Assembly: GCF_900187065.1 (NCBI RefSeq)
Contig: NZ_LT906483.1
Span: 620,001 to 684,000, forward strand
Direction: 5' to 3'
Length of the DNA stretch: 64,000 bases
Origin: Mycolicibacterium thermoresistibile
GTDB lineage: Bacteria; Actinomycetota; Actinomycetes; Mycobacteriales; Mycobacteriaceae
The position numbers and the translations under genes are program-made. Within the stretch, counting starts at the first letter, position 1. Each line of letters starts with the position of its first letter. Positions 36,852 through 44,878 of this stretch are shown one piece after another. The notes beneath the pieces were generated by a model that saw nothing but the letters and a program-made list of their open reading frames with translations, was not told the DNA's origin and did no database searches.

Positions 36852-37319
36852 GTGTCAGCCACATCACCGCCGCAGCGGCCGCGCATCGTCGACGTGGCGT
36901 TCTGGCTCCTGCTGCTCGGCGCGGCCCTGCTGCTCGGTACCGGACTGGTGGTGGCCACCGTCGGGTTCGACCAGCTGCGCGCGGTGGCCCCCGAGACCTT
37001 CACCGATGACCAACTGCGCAGCTACCTGATGTTCCGCCGGGCCACCGGGCTGTTGTACGCGCTGGCCGGCGCCGGGCTGGCGTTCCTCACCGGCCGGATC
37101 CGCGGTGGGCAGGTCACCTACCGCCGCGCCACGGTCGCACTGGGTCTGGTGACGGTGGCCGTGGTGGCGGTCCTGACCGTTATCGTCGGCACCGGCGTCG
37201 CACCGCTGATCGCACTGCTGCCGGTGCTGGTGGGCGTGGTGCTGCTGACGCGGCCGACGGCCGCCGGGTGGTTCACCGACGACGTCACCGAGGACACACA
37301 GGACAGGGGAGAGCAGTGA
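36852..37319 (+). CDS. Small four-helix membrane protein (Rv0514-like position)
   Basis: Protein of 155 residues. The GTG at 36852 begins VSATSPPQRPR, followed by four hydrophobic helices (VAFWLLLLGAALLLGTGLVV, the RRATGLLYALAGAGLAFL helix, and two more around residues 100-140). It resembles its upstream neighbour in layout, suggesting an old duplication; the FWLL and YALAGAG motifs are shared only loosely. The upstream ATG at 36810 in the same frame lies inside the previous gene. Function unknown. Confidence 0.72.
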   Translation: MSATSPPQRPRIVDVAFWLLLLGAALLLGTGLVVATVGFDQLRAVAPETFTDDQLRSYLMFRRATGLLYALAGAGLAFLTGRIRGGQVTYRRATVALGLVTVAVVAVLTVIVGTGVAPLIALLPVLVGVVLLTRPTAAGWFTDDVTEDTQDRGEQ

Positions 37320-37792
37320 GCGAACGCAGTGCGCCGCCGCAGGTGTTGTTCCACGAACCCGGCGCGAGCTGGTGGTGGGCGATGTTGGGTCCCGCCTCGG
37401 CCATGTCGATGCTGTTGATCCAGCGGTGGGCCGGCTACGGGGTGCAACTGCTGATGCCCGGAATCTTCCTGGTGCTGGTGACCGGCTTCCTGGCCATCCA
37501 GATCAAGGCGGCCCGGATCCACACGTCCGTCGAACTGACCCCGGAGACCCTGCGGCAGGGCACCGAAACCATCCGGGTGGACGAGATCGTGCGCGTCTTT
37601 CCCGAGCCGACCGGCTCCGAGGTCCCGAAGTGGCAGTCGGCGCGGGCGCTCGGGGAGCTCACCGGGGTGCCGCGCGGCCGCAAGGGGATCGGCCTCAAAC
37701 TCACCAACGACCGCACCGCACAGGCGTGGGCCCGCGACGGCGCCGGACTGCGCACCGAACTGACCCGGCTCGTCGACGAGCGGATACCGTGA
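37316..37792 (+). CDS. DUF3093-like membrane-anchored protein
   Basis: Protein of 158 residues with two hydrophobic helices in the first half (WWWAMLGPASAMSMLLI and LLMPGIFLVLVTGFLAI) and a soluble PH-like C-terminal part (VELTPETLRQGTETIRVDEIVRVFPEPTG, KGIGLKLTNDRTAQAWARD). This is the DUF3093 layout found in actinobacteria, function unknown. The GTG at 37316 overlaps the previous stop (GTGA) and AGGGGAGAG lies just before it. Confidence 0.78.
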   Translation: MSERSAPPQVLFHEPGASWWWAMLGPASAMSMLLIQRWAGYGVQLLMPGIFLVLVTGFLAIQIKAARIHTSVELTPETLRQGTETIRVDEIVRVFPEPTGSEVPKWQSARALGELTGVPRGRKGIGLKLTNDRTAQAWARDGAGLRTELTRLVDERIP

Positions 37793-38022
37793 CCGGCCGA
37801 CGGGGCGCGATGGTGTTGCTCGTGCTGGCGCTCGGCTGCGCCGCCGGGGCGGTGGCCGGTTGGGTGGCCGCCGGTTCGACCGTGCTGGTGGCGCCGGTGC
37901 TCGACGGTGAACCGGAGACCACCTCGGTGGTCTATTCGGCGCCGCTGCTGACGCTGGCGCTGATGTCGGCGACCGCGGCCGGGGTGCTGACCGTGCTGGG
38001 CGTCGCCCGACTGCGCCGGTGA
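37789..38022 (+). CDS. Small two-helix membrane protein
   Basis: Protein of 77 residues: VTGRRG, a hydrophobic helix at about 7-30 (AMVLLVLALGCAAGAVAGWVAA), a short polar loop (LDGEPETTSV) and a second helix (LLTLALMSATAAGVLTVLGVA) ending ARLRR. Not recognised. It overlaps both neighbours by 4 bases (GTGA at each end), so it is probably real and translated by coupling. Confidence 0.7.
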   Translation: MTGRRGAMVLLVLALGCAAGAVAGWVAAGSTVLVAPVLDGEPETTSVVYSAPLLTLALMSATAAGVLTVLGVARLRR

Positions 38023-38958
38023 TCGCGGCGGAGCTCGTCGCCGCCGCCGGGCGCCACGGTCTGCGGCTGGACCCCGCCACCGTGACGGTCAACGAGGCCG
38101 GGCTGGACTTCCGTGTCGCGCTCGCCCGGGCCGTCGACGGCGTGGAATGGGTGCTGCGGGTGCCGCGCCGTCCCGACGCCGCCGAGCGGGCCCGCGTCGA
38201 GGCGGCGGTGCTCGAATTCGTCGCACCCAGGTTGTCGGTGGCGGTGCCGGAGTGGCGGATCCAACACCCCGGAGCTGATCGCCTATCCGGCGCTGCCGGG
38301 AGAACCAAGACTCACCCTCGACGAGGGCGGACGGCCGGTGTGGCGCATCGACCCGGGCTCGCTGCGCTACGCCGAGGAACTCGGCCGGTTGCTCGCCGAA
38401 CTGCACGCCGTCCCGGCCGATGAGGTGGCCGGCACCGGTCTGCCGGTCTGCTCACCCGAGCAGGTGCGGCAGCGGTGGCGGCGCGACCTCGACACCGTGT
38501 GCGCCGAATTAACCGTGCCCGAGCCGGCGCGGCGGCGCTGGCTGGACTGGCTGGCCGACGACGGCTGTCGGCCACGATGGTCGGTGTTGACCCACGGTGA
38601 GCTGTATCCCGCGCATGTGCTGGTCGATCCGGACGATCGGATCACCGGTGTCCTGGACTGGACCACCGCCGAGGTGGGTGATCCCGCGCGGGACCTGGCC
38701 ATGCAGCACGCGTTGGCGCCGCCGGCCGCGTTCGACCGGACCCTCGAGGTGTACCGGGCGGCCGGCGGGCGGGTGTGGCCCCGGCTGGTCGAGCCCCGGC
38801 TGGTCGAGCCCCGGCTGGTCGAGCCCCGGCTGGTCGAGCCCTGTGCGCGGCTGTGGTCCACCGCACCGATCGGCTATGCGCTGTTCGCCCTGCAGACCGG
38901 CGACGCGGCGCACCGGTCCGCGGCCCAGGCGGGATTCGACGACCTGGCGCCGGGGTGA
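38019..38958 (+). pseudogene. Macrolide 2'-phosphotransferase-like gene with a one-base frameshift
   Basis: The product resembles the Mph branch of aminoglycoside/macrolide phosphotransferases, which inactivate antibiotics with a nucleotide phosphate. The first frame (GTG 38019, overlapping the previous stop) gives an N-lobe with WVLRVPRRPD and ends in VPEWRI; the kinase continues in the +1 frame with TPELIAYPALPGEPRLT. The join needs removal of one base in CCAACA at 38261-38266, restoring WRIHTPELIAYP. After the shift the catalytic loop HGELYPAHVLVD and the metal loop GVLDWTTAEVGDPARDLA are intact. Total about 312 residues, near normal. A 15-bp repeat encodes PRLVE four times near the end. 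Either a true pseudogene, programmed shift or sequencing error. Confidence 0.75.
38779..38838 (+). repeat. 15-bp tandem repeat, four copies (PRLVE)
   Basis: CCCCGGCTGGTCGAG repeats four times without mismatch (38779-38838) in the phosphotransferase-like gene, encoding PRLVE four times. Perfect copies indicate recent expansion; likely length-variable between strains. Confidence 0.92.
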
Positions 38959-38974
38959 CAACCCTCACAGCCAC

Positions 38975-39003
38975 TTGGAACAAAACTCAAATTTTGTAAC
39001 ACT
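38975..39003 (+). promoter_or_regulatory. Promoter and operator-like palindrome before the MpaB-type gene
   Basis: TTGGAA (38975-38980), 16-base spacer and TAACAC (38997-39002) make a promoter whose start would fall at or next to the ATG at 39011, so the mRNA is probably leaderless. ACAAAA (38980-38985) and TTTTGT (38992-38997) form a palindrome between the two elements, a likely site for the TetR protein encoded downstream. Confidence 0.5.
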
Positions 39004-39010
39004 CGAGGCC

Positions 39011-39883
39011 ATGACCGAACTCGTCGAAACGCCCCAGGACGCCCGCCGGGACACCCCCGATGCCCTGCCGTTGGGCCCCGATTCGCTGGTCTGGCGCTAC
39101 TTCGGCGACAACCGTATGCCGCTGATCGGGCCGCGGCCCGCGGTGCTGCAGAACATGCTCGCCGAACTCGGCCAGGGCGTGCTCGACCATTCGGTGTTCT
39201 TCTCCGACACCGCCGCGCGGGTGAGGCGGTCGCTGCCGCCGATCTTCATGACCGTCTACGGCAGCGACGACGAAAACCCGGGCCGACAGGTGCGCGACTA
39301 CCACACCGAGATCAAGGGCACGATGCCCGACGGGCAGCGCTACCACGCGCTGGATCCGGAGACCTACTTCTGGGCCCACGCCACCTTCGTCGACCAGGTG
39401 CTCTACTTCGCCGACACCTTCGTCAAGCGGTTGACCCGGGCCGAGAAGGAGCAGATCTACCTGGAGTCCAAGACCTGGTATCGCCGCTACGGCGTCAGTG
39501 ACCGGGTCATGCCGGCCACCTACGACGAGTTCGAGCGGTATTGGGACCGGATGCTCGACGAGATCATCGTCGCGCACAAGACCGCCAAGTACGGGGTCGG
39601 CTACGTCACCAAGGGCTTCCCGTGCCCGAAGGGTGTGCACCCGGCAGTGTGGAAGGTGATCAGCGTGGTGTTCGACCCGGTGGCGGCGTTTCTGACCACC
39701 GGCGGCCTGCCGCCGCGCGCCCGGACACTGCTGAACCTGCCGTGGAGCGAGAAGCAGGAACGCCGCTATCAGCGGTTCGCCGCCTTCTGCCGGTCCAGGC
39801 CGGTGAACTGGGTGTGGGACCGGCTGCCGATGAAGGTGCGCTACAACAAGTACGCGCGCCGGGGCTATGCCCGAGCGGCCTGA
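39011..39883 (+). CDS. DUF2236/MpaB-family oxygenase-like protein
   Basis: Protein of 290 residues of the DUF2236 (MpaB/latex-clearing-protein-like) family, thought to bind haem b and act on hydrophobic substrates. The conserved core includes the motif around [25 protein letters not shown] (His candidate haem ligand), [16 protein letters not shown] [20 protein letters not shown] and the later [16 protein letters not shown]. No signal peptide is seen. The ATG at 39011 is eight bases after a -10 element, indicating leaderless translation. It overlaps the TetR gene by 17 bases. Substrate unknown; detoxification or lipid/terpenoid oxidation is inferred from the family and neighbours. Confidence 0.82.
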   Translation: MTELVETPQDARRDTPDALPLGPDSLVWRYFGDNRMPLIGPRPAVLQNMLAELGQGVLDHSVFFSDTAARVRRSLPPIFMTVYGSDDENPGRQVRDYHTEIKGTMPDGQRYHALDPETYFWAHATFVDQVLYFADTFVKRLTRAEKEQIYLESKTWYRRYGVSDRVMPATYDEFERYWDRMLDEIIVAHKTAKYGVGYVTKGFPCPKGVHPAVWKVISVVFDPVAAFLTTGGLPPRARTLLNLPWSEKQERRYQRFAAFCRSRPVNWVWDRLPMKVRYNKYARRGYARAA

Positions 39884-40463
39884 CCCGGCCCGTCAAGCCA
39901 TCCTCGACGCCGCGGTCGTCGAGTTCGAACAACACGGCTTCCGCAAGGTCGCGCTCGAGGACGTCGCCCGGCGTGCCGGGGTCAGCCGCACCACCATCTA
40001 CCGCCGGTTCACCAATCGCGACGAGCTGGTCGCCGCGGTGGTCGACCGGGAGAACGCGGCACTGTTCGCCGACATCGCCGCCGAGCTGAAACACTCGGGC
40101 CCGCAAGGTGATTACTACGTCGAGGCGTTCACCCTGGCGATCCTGAAATTCCGCCGGCACCGGGTTCTGCACCGGATGATCACCGATGAGCCGGGATTCA
40201 TCCTGCACCTGGCGCAGCAGCATTGGGGCGCCGCCGTGGAGCGGATGGCCGAGGCGCTGCGGGTGATCTTCCCGGCCGGCTTCGCCGAACGCATCGGGGA
40301 GGCCGCCGTCATCGAATTCGCCGACACCATCCTGCGGTACGCGGCGATGGCGCTGTTGTTGCCCAGTGTGCAACCGCTGGACACCGCCGACGACATCCGC
40401 GCCTTCGCCACCCGGCACTTCCTGCCCAGCCTGCCGGCCGCCCTGCACACCGGGTCCGCCTGA
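39867..40463 (+). CDS. TetR-family regulator of the MpaB/glycosyltransferase group
   Basis: Repressor of 198 residues with an N-terminal TetR helix-turn-helix (about 10-55, [43 protein letters not shown]). The C-terminal ligand domain contains [18 protein letters not shown]. The ATG at 39867 lies inside the end of the oxygenase gene (17-base overlap). The palindrome at 38980-38997 in front of the oxygenase gene is a candidate binding site, which would make the regulator autoregulatory. Effector unknown, a hydrophobic ligand is typical. Confidence 0.88.
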   Translation: MPERPDPARQAILDAAVVEFEQHGFRKVALEDVARRAGVSRTTIYRRFTNRDELVAAVVDRENAALFADIAAELKHSGPQGDYYVEAFTLAILKFRRHRVLHRMITDEPGFILHLAQQHWGAAVERMAEALRVIFPAGFAERIGEAAVIEFADTILRYAAMALLLPSVQPLDTADDIRAFATRHFLPSLPAALHTGSA

Positions 40464-40466
40464 GCC

Positions 40467-41651
40467 GTGGCCCACATCGTCTTCGCGGTTCCGGTCGGCG
40501 TCGGGCATGTCAACCCGACGCTGGGGGTGGCCGCCGAGCTGATCGCCCGCGGGCACCGGGTCAGCTACGCCGCCACCGAACGGCACGCGGCCCGGATCGC
40601 CGACGTCGGCGCCCGGCTGGTGCCCTACGCGACGACGCTGAGCGGGCCCGAACCGCCCCCGCAGTTCACCGCCCGCGACTTCCACCGTGCCACCGAGGCG
40701 GCGCTGCGCGAGACCGGGCACGTGCTGCCCCAGGTCCTCGACGGATTCGCCGGGGATCGGCCGGATCTGGTCCTGCACGACGCCACCATGGCCTGGTGGG
40801 GCCGGCTGGCCGCGGCCGCATGGGAGGTTCCGGTCGTCGCCGGGTGGCCCAATCTCGTCGGCAACCGGCACTGGTCGATGAACCGTTACATCAAGGTCAA
40901 CCCGCTGCATCCGCGGTTGCTGTGGAACCTGTGGCGGGCGCACCGGCTGGCCCGCCGACACGGCCTGACCGGGCTCAGCCTGGTGCGGGCGACCGCCGCC
41001 GACGCCCAACTGGTCTATCTGCCCAGGGAGTTTCAGTACGCGGGCGACACCTTCGGCGCGCACTACGCGTTCGTGGGCCCCTGCCTCGTCGACCGGCCGT
41101 CCGACGGTGAGTGGCGGCCGCCGCCGGGCCGGGACGGACGCCGGGTGGTGCTGATCGCCCTCGGCACCGCCTACCACGACCGCGCGGACTTCTTCCGCAC
41201 CTGTCTGGCCGCGTTCGCCGATTCCGGCTGGCATGTCGTGCTGGCCGTCGGCGACCGCGTCGACCCGGCCGGGCTGGGACCGGTGCCGCCGCACGTCGAG
41301 GTGCACGCCTCGGTGCCCCAGCTGCAGGTGCTGCGGCACGCGTCGGTCTTCGTCAGTCACGCCGGAATGGGCAGTGTGATGGAGGCGCTGGCGCACCGGG
41401 TGCCGATCGTCGCCGTTCCGCAGATGACCGAACAACAGGCCAACGCCGACCGGATCGCCGAGCTGAACCTGGGGGTGCGGCTGGGGCGCGACGAGATCAC
41501 CGCGGACCGGCTGCGCTCGGCGGTGGAGCGGGTCGCCGGCAGCGCGACGATCGCAGCCGCGGTGCGCACGATGCACGACGCCATCACCGCGGCCGGCGGA
41601 GCGGCCGCCGCCGCCGACATCGTCGAGGATGTGCTGACCCGTTCTCGATGA
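40467..41651 (+). CDS. MGT-family (macrolide-type) GT1 glycosyltransferase
   Basis: UDP-sugar-dependent glycosyltransferase of 394 residues with GT-B fold, similar in layout to OleD/Mgt enzymes. N-terminal acceptor domain: MAHIVFAVPVGVGHVNPTLGVAAEL and GHRVSYAATERHAARI; C-terminal donor domain: VVLIALGTAYHDR, VEVHASVPQLQVLRHASVFVSHAGMGSVMEALAHRVPIVAVPQMTEQQANADRI, which is the nucleotide-sugar binding signature with HAGMGS. Such enzymes inactivate macrolides or decorate other lipophilic acceptors; natural substrate unknown. GTG at 40467, three bases after the TetR stop, so oxygenase, TetR and glycosyltransferase form one operon. Confidence 0.85.
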   Translation: MAHIVFAVPVGVGHVNPTLGVAAELIARGHRVSYAATERHAARIADVGARLVPYATTLSGPEPPPQFTARDFHRATEAALRETGHVLPQVLDGFAGDRPDLVLHDATMAWWGRLAAAAWEVPVVAGWPNLVGNRHWSMNRYIKVNPLHPRLLWNLWRAHRLARRHGLTGLSLVRATAADAQLVYLPREFQYAGDTFGAHYAFVGPCLVDRPSDGEWRPPPGRDGRRVVLIALGTAYHDRADFFRTCLAAFADSGWHVVLAVGDRVDPAGLGPVPPHVEVHASVPQLQVLRHASVFVSHAGMGSVMEALAHRVPIVAVPQMTEQQANADRIAELNLGVRLGRDEITADRLRSAVERVAGSATIAAAVRTMHDAITAAGGAAAAADIVEDVLTRSR

Positions 41652-41756
41652 GCGGGCGGTGTTTCGTGGGTCACCGTTGCGGGCAGTCGCTGGTAGCGGG
41701 CCGAAACCCCGGTCTGCGACTGATTTCCCACGCGACCGACATCGAGGACGTGCCCC

Positions 41757-42032
41757 ATGACCACCGAGAAGCGCCCCGCGGAAGACTCCGAGCAGCTCAC
41801 CGAGAAGCCCGAGGTCACCGACGAACATCGGGAGCAGGCCAAGGAGATGGCCAAGGCCTACGATGACAGCACTCCCACCACGACGCTGCCGGGCAGCGGT
41901 GGAACCGTCACCGGAACCGCCGTGACCGGCTGGGTCGATGAGGAGGACAAGGGCCACATCGAGACCAGCGCCGAGGAGGGCAGGGTGGAGTACCGCAACA
42001 CCGAGGAATTCCGTCGGATCCAGGAGTCGTGA
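41757..42032 (+). CDS. Small acidic protein of unknown function
   Basis: Hydrophilic protein of 91 residues, rich in Glu, Thr and Asp, predicted mostly disordered (MTTEKRPAEDSEQLTEKPEVT) with a central TLPGSGGTVTGTAVTGWVDEED and a tail EYRNTEEFRRIQES. I do not recognise a family. The ATG at 41757 is the first codon of the frame; it overlaps the next GTG by 4 bases. Possibly a stress protein. Confidence 0.7.
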   Translation: MTTEKRPAEDSEQLTEKPEVTDEHREQAKEMAKAYDDSTPTTTLPGSGGTVTGTAVTGWVDEEDKGHIETSAEEGRVEYRNTEEFRRIQES

Positions 42033-42511
42033 CCGCGCTTCAACGGGTCGCACCGGCGTTCGTCGCGATGGCCCACGAGATCGTGTGGGCGACGGCCGCG
42101 ACCGTGGGCGCCGACGGGGTTCCCCGCACCCGGATCCTGCATCCACTGTGGCAGTGGGACGGTGAGCGGCTCACCGGGTGGATCGCGACGGTGCCCACCC
42201 CGCTCAAACGCGGTCACATCGCCGCCCATCCGGTGGTGTCGCTGAGCTACTGGTCGCCCAGCCACGACACCTGCAGCGCCGAATGCCGGGTGCGGTGGGT
42301 GTACGACGACGCCGGCCGGTCCACGGTGTGGGAGCTGTTCAAGAACGCGCCCGGGCCGGTCGGCTACGACCCGGCGATCATCCCGCAGTGGCGGGACGGC
42401 CCGACCTGCGAGGCGTTCGCGGCGTGGCGGCTGACGCCGCTGCGGTTGCGGGTGATGCCGGGCACCGTGCTCACCCAGGGCCGCGGCGACGTGCTCCACT
42501 GGCGCGCGTAG
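42029..42511 (+). CDS. Pyridoxamine 5'-phosphate oxidase-like flavin protein
   Basis: Protein of 160 residues with a split-barrel FMN-binding fold. The sequence HEIVWATAATVGADGVPRTRILHPLWQWDGERLTGWIAT and the block KRGHIAAHPVVSLSYWSPSHDTCSAECRVRWV are typical of PNPOx-like proteins that reduce or bind flavin or F420. The exact role is unknown. GTG at 42029 overlaps the stop of the previous gene (GTGA). No membrane or signal sequence. Confidence 0.8.
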   Translation: MTALQRVAPAFVAMAHEIVWATAATVGADGVPRTRILHPLWQWDGERLTGWIATVPTPLKRGHIAAHPVVSLSYWSPSHDTCSAECRVRWVYDDAGRSTVWELFKNAPGPVGYDPAIIPQWRDGPTCEAFAAWRLTPLRLRVMPGTVLTQGRGDVLHWRA

Positions 42512-42513
42512 AG

Positions 42514-42539
42514 CCGACACAGACACCCGACACAGACAC
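42514..42539 (+). repeat. 13-bp tandem repeat between convergent genes
   Basis: CCGACACAGACAC occurs twice in tandem (42514-42526, 42527-42539) right after the flavin-protein stop. No function seen. Confidence 0.7.
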
Positions 42540-42603
42540 AAGGCGGCGGATCGGTGTCACCTGCCGGCACCGAACCGCCGCATTGTCGGCGAACCGGGAT
42601 TCG

Positions 42604-42987
42604 TCAGGACACCCGGCGCAGCAGCACCGCCTGCTCGAACGGAAGCCTGGCGAACACCCGGCGGGCCGGGCCGACCACCGACTTCGCCGCCTCGTCGCGG
42701 GACATCACCTGCGGGTCGGTCAACGTCAACGTCTTGCCGTGCCGGCGCATCCGCACCTGTTCGGCGGCCATGACGTTCTTCAACCAGTCGCGGTCCGGTC
42801 CGTACGTCAGCAGGATGGCCACCCCGTCGGCGGTGGGGAACACCGTCAACGGCGTCCGGTACTGCCGGCCCGATTTGCGGCCGACATGCTCGAGGATCCC
42901 GAACAACGGGGCCCAGCCCGCCCACAGCCGCTGGATCGGGTTGGTCACGTAGCGGTTGAACCGGGCCAGCCCTTGGGGGAGTTGCAT
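42604..42987 (-). CDS. DUF385/F420-dependent nitroreductase-like (Ddn-type) protein
   Basis: Protein of 127 residues of the split-barrel DUF385 family, which in mycobacteria contains deazaflavin (F420)-dependent reductases such as Ddn. Visible features: ILEHVGRKSGRQYRTPLTVFP (the cofactor-binding strand with GRKSG), DGVAILLTYGPDRDWLKNV and RVFARLPFEQAVLLRRVS at the end. ATG at 42987 chosen; a TTG 12 bases further upstream is possible. It is divergent from a second DUF385 gene 104 bases away. Substrate unknown. Confidence 0.83.
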   Translation of the reverse strand: MQLPQGLARFNRYVTNPIQRLWAGWAPLFGILEHVGRKSGRQYRTPLTVFPTADGVAILLTYGPDRDWLKNVMAAEQVRMRRHGKTLTLTDPQVMSRDEAAKSVVGPARRVFARLPFEQAVLLRRVS

Positions 42988-43091
42988 ACCGTCATCCAAC
43001 TACGCGCGAAGCGGTGCGTTCAAGGGTTCGCGCGCCCACACCGGGCCGGCCGGGCATTGCGCCGGCCGGGGTTCGCGGCACAGACTCGGGC

Positions 43092-43484
43092 ATGGCCTAT
43101 CTCAAACCGCCCTGGTTCACCCGGGCGGTGTTCAACAAGATCGCGATGGCGCTCGGCGCGGGCGGCAGCGAGATCCTCACCGTGACCCGGCGGGTCAGCC
43201 GGCAGCCCCAGCAGATCCCGGTGATCCCGGTCGACGTCGACGGCAACCGCCATCTGGTGTCCACCCGCGGCGAGACGGAGTGGGTGCGCAACGTGCGGGC
43301 CGAGCCGAACGTGCTGCTGGGGGACACCCGGATGGTGGCCCGTGAGGTCCCGCCCGAAAGCCGGGCGCCGATCCTGGCCGCCTACCGGCAGAAGGCCGGG
43401 CGGGTGGTCAAAGGCTATTTCGAGGCGCTGCCCGACGACGCCGACCACCCGGTCTTCCTGCTCACCCCGGTGTCGAAAGCCTGA
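43092..43484 (+). CDS. DUF385/F420-dependent nitroreductase-like protein
   Basis: Protein of 130 residues in the same DUF385 family: [25 protein letters not shown], then [41 protein letters not shown] and the end [20 protein letters not shown]. The R-x-S-x-P-x-x-x-P motif (here [13 protein letters not shown]) is that of the F420-binding subgroup. ATG at 43092 is supported by the family start. Divergent from the sister gene at 42604-42987. Confidence 0.85.
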   Translation: MAYLKPPWFTRAVFNKIAMALGAGGSEILTVTRRVSRQPQQIPVIPVDVDGNRHLVSTRGETEWVRNVRAEPNVLLGDTRMVAREVPPESRAPILAAYRQKAGRVVKGYFEALPDDADHPVFLLTPVSKA

Positions 43485-43543
43485 CCCGGCTCCCACTACA
43501 CCCTGTAGTTGCCGACTTGCGTGGTGCTGGGACACTGGTGGTC

Positions 43544-44878
43544 ATGCGTGTCGACCACCCCGCCCCCGGAACCACCCGAACCTCGGCGCGCCTGTTCGCC
43601 GACGCGGCGACGGTCATCCCCGGCGGCGTCAACTCGCCGGTGCGGGCCTTCGCCGCGGTCGGCGGCACCCCGCGGTTCATCACCTCGGCGCGAGGGTGCT
43701 GGCTCACCGACGCCGACGGCAACCGCTACGTCGACCTGGTGTGCTCGTGGGGGCCGATGATCCTGGGCCACGCCCATCCGGCCGTGGTCGAGGCGGTGCA
43801 GCGGGCGGCAGCGGACGGGCTGTCGTTCGGGGCACCGACACCGGCCGAGACCGAGCTGGTCCGCGAGATCATCGACCGGGTGCCGCCGGTGCAGCGGCTT
43901 CGGCTGGTCAACTCCGGTACCGAGGCCACTATGAGCGCGATCCGGCTGGCCCGCGGTTTCACCGGCCGCGCCAAGATCGTGAAGTTCGCCGGCTGCTACC
44001 ACGGCCACTCCGACGCCCTGCTCGCCGACGCCGGCTCCGGGGTGGCCACCCTCGGCCTGCCGTCGTCGCCGGGGGTGACCGGCGCCGCCACCGCCGACAC
44101 CATCGTGCTGCCCTACAACGACGTCACCGCCGTCGAGCAGACCTTCGACCGCCTCGGCGCCGAGATCGCCGCGGTGATCACCGAGGCCGCCCCCGGAAAC
44201 ATGGGCGCCGTGCCGCCGCAGCCGGGCTTCAACGCCGCGCTGCGCCGGATCACCGCCGAGCACGGCGCGCTGCTGATCTCCGATGAGGTGATGACCGGGT
44301 TCCGGGTCAGCCGTTCCGGCTGGTACGGCCTGGAATCGGTGGAGGCGGACCTGTTCACGTTCGGCAAGGTGATGAGCGGCGGGCTGCCCGCCGCCGCGTT
44401 CGGCGGGCGCGCCGAGGTGATGGAGCGGTTGGCGCCGCTCGGGCCGGTGTATCAGGCCGGCACCCTGTCCGGAAACCCGGTGGCGATGGCCGCCGGACTG
44501 GCCACACTGCGCGCCGCCGACGACGCCGCCTACGCCACCCTGGACGCCAACGCCGACCGGCTCACCGGCCTGCTCACCTCCGCGCTGGCCGAAGCCGGTG
44601 TCCCACATCAGGTCTCGCGAGCCGGAAACATGCTGAGCGTGTTCTTCACCGACAAACCGGTGACCGACTACGACACCGCCCGCGCCAGCGAGACCTGGCG
44701 GTTCCCGCCGTTCTTCCACGCCCTGCTCGAACGCGGCGTCTACGCGCCGCCGAGCGCCTTCGAGGCCTGGTTCGTGTCCACCGCACTCGACGACGAGGCC
44801 TTCGACAAGATCGCGGACGCACTGCCGGCGGCCGCCCGAGCCGCCGGCCGAGCAGAACCGGAGGCCCGCCCGGCATGA
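43544..44878 (+). CDS. hemL: Glutamate-1-semialdehyde 2,1-aminomutase
   Basis: PLP enzyme that makes 5-aminolevulinate from glutamate-1-semialdehyde in C5 haem synthesis. The 444-residue protein has [33 protein letters not shown], the [16 protein letters not shown] motif, [11 protein letters not shown] and the internal aldimine lysine K275 in [13 protein letters not shown] at 43544 chosen; an earlier GTG-type start (43517) adds residues unlike the family. It is coupled by a 4-base ATGA overlap to a histidine phosphatase and opens the cytochrome c maturation row, so haem supply and cytochrome c assembly are adjacent. Confidence 0.95.
   Translation: MRVDHPAPGTTRTSARLFADAATVIPGGVNSPVRAFAAVGGTPRFITSARGCWLTDADGNRYVDLVCSWGPMILGHAHPAVVEAVQRAAADGLSFGAPTPAETELVREIIDRVPPVQRLRLVNSGTEATMSAIRLARGFTGRAKIVKFAGCYHGHSDALLADAGSGVATLGLPSSPGVTGAATADTIVLPYNDVTAVEQTFDRLGAEIAAVITEAAPGNMGAVPPQPGFNAALRRITAEHGALLISDEVMTGFRVSRSGWYGLESVEADLFTFGKVMSGGLPAAAFGGRAEVMERLAPLGPVYQAGTLSGNPVAMAAGLATLRAADDAAYATLDANADRLTGLLTSALAEAGVPHQVSRAGNMLSVFFTDKPVTDYDTARASETWRFPPFFHALLERGVYAPPSAFEAWFVSTALDDEAFDKIADALPAAARAAGRAEPEARPA

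Noticed and set aside
41661..41686. SigF-type promoter (GTTT, 16 bases, GGGCAG) before the small acidic protein
   Set aside because: The -10 half deviates from GGGTAT and such words are frequent in this GC-rich sequence; not strong enough to list.
39660..42146. A very long open frame on the minus strand opposite the oxygenase, TetR and glycosyltransferase genes
   Set aside because: High GC codon bias on the plus strand keeps the opposite frame open. The translation is low complexity (Arg/Gly/Pro/Val/His) and the plus-strand genes are clearly recognisable families.
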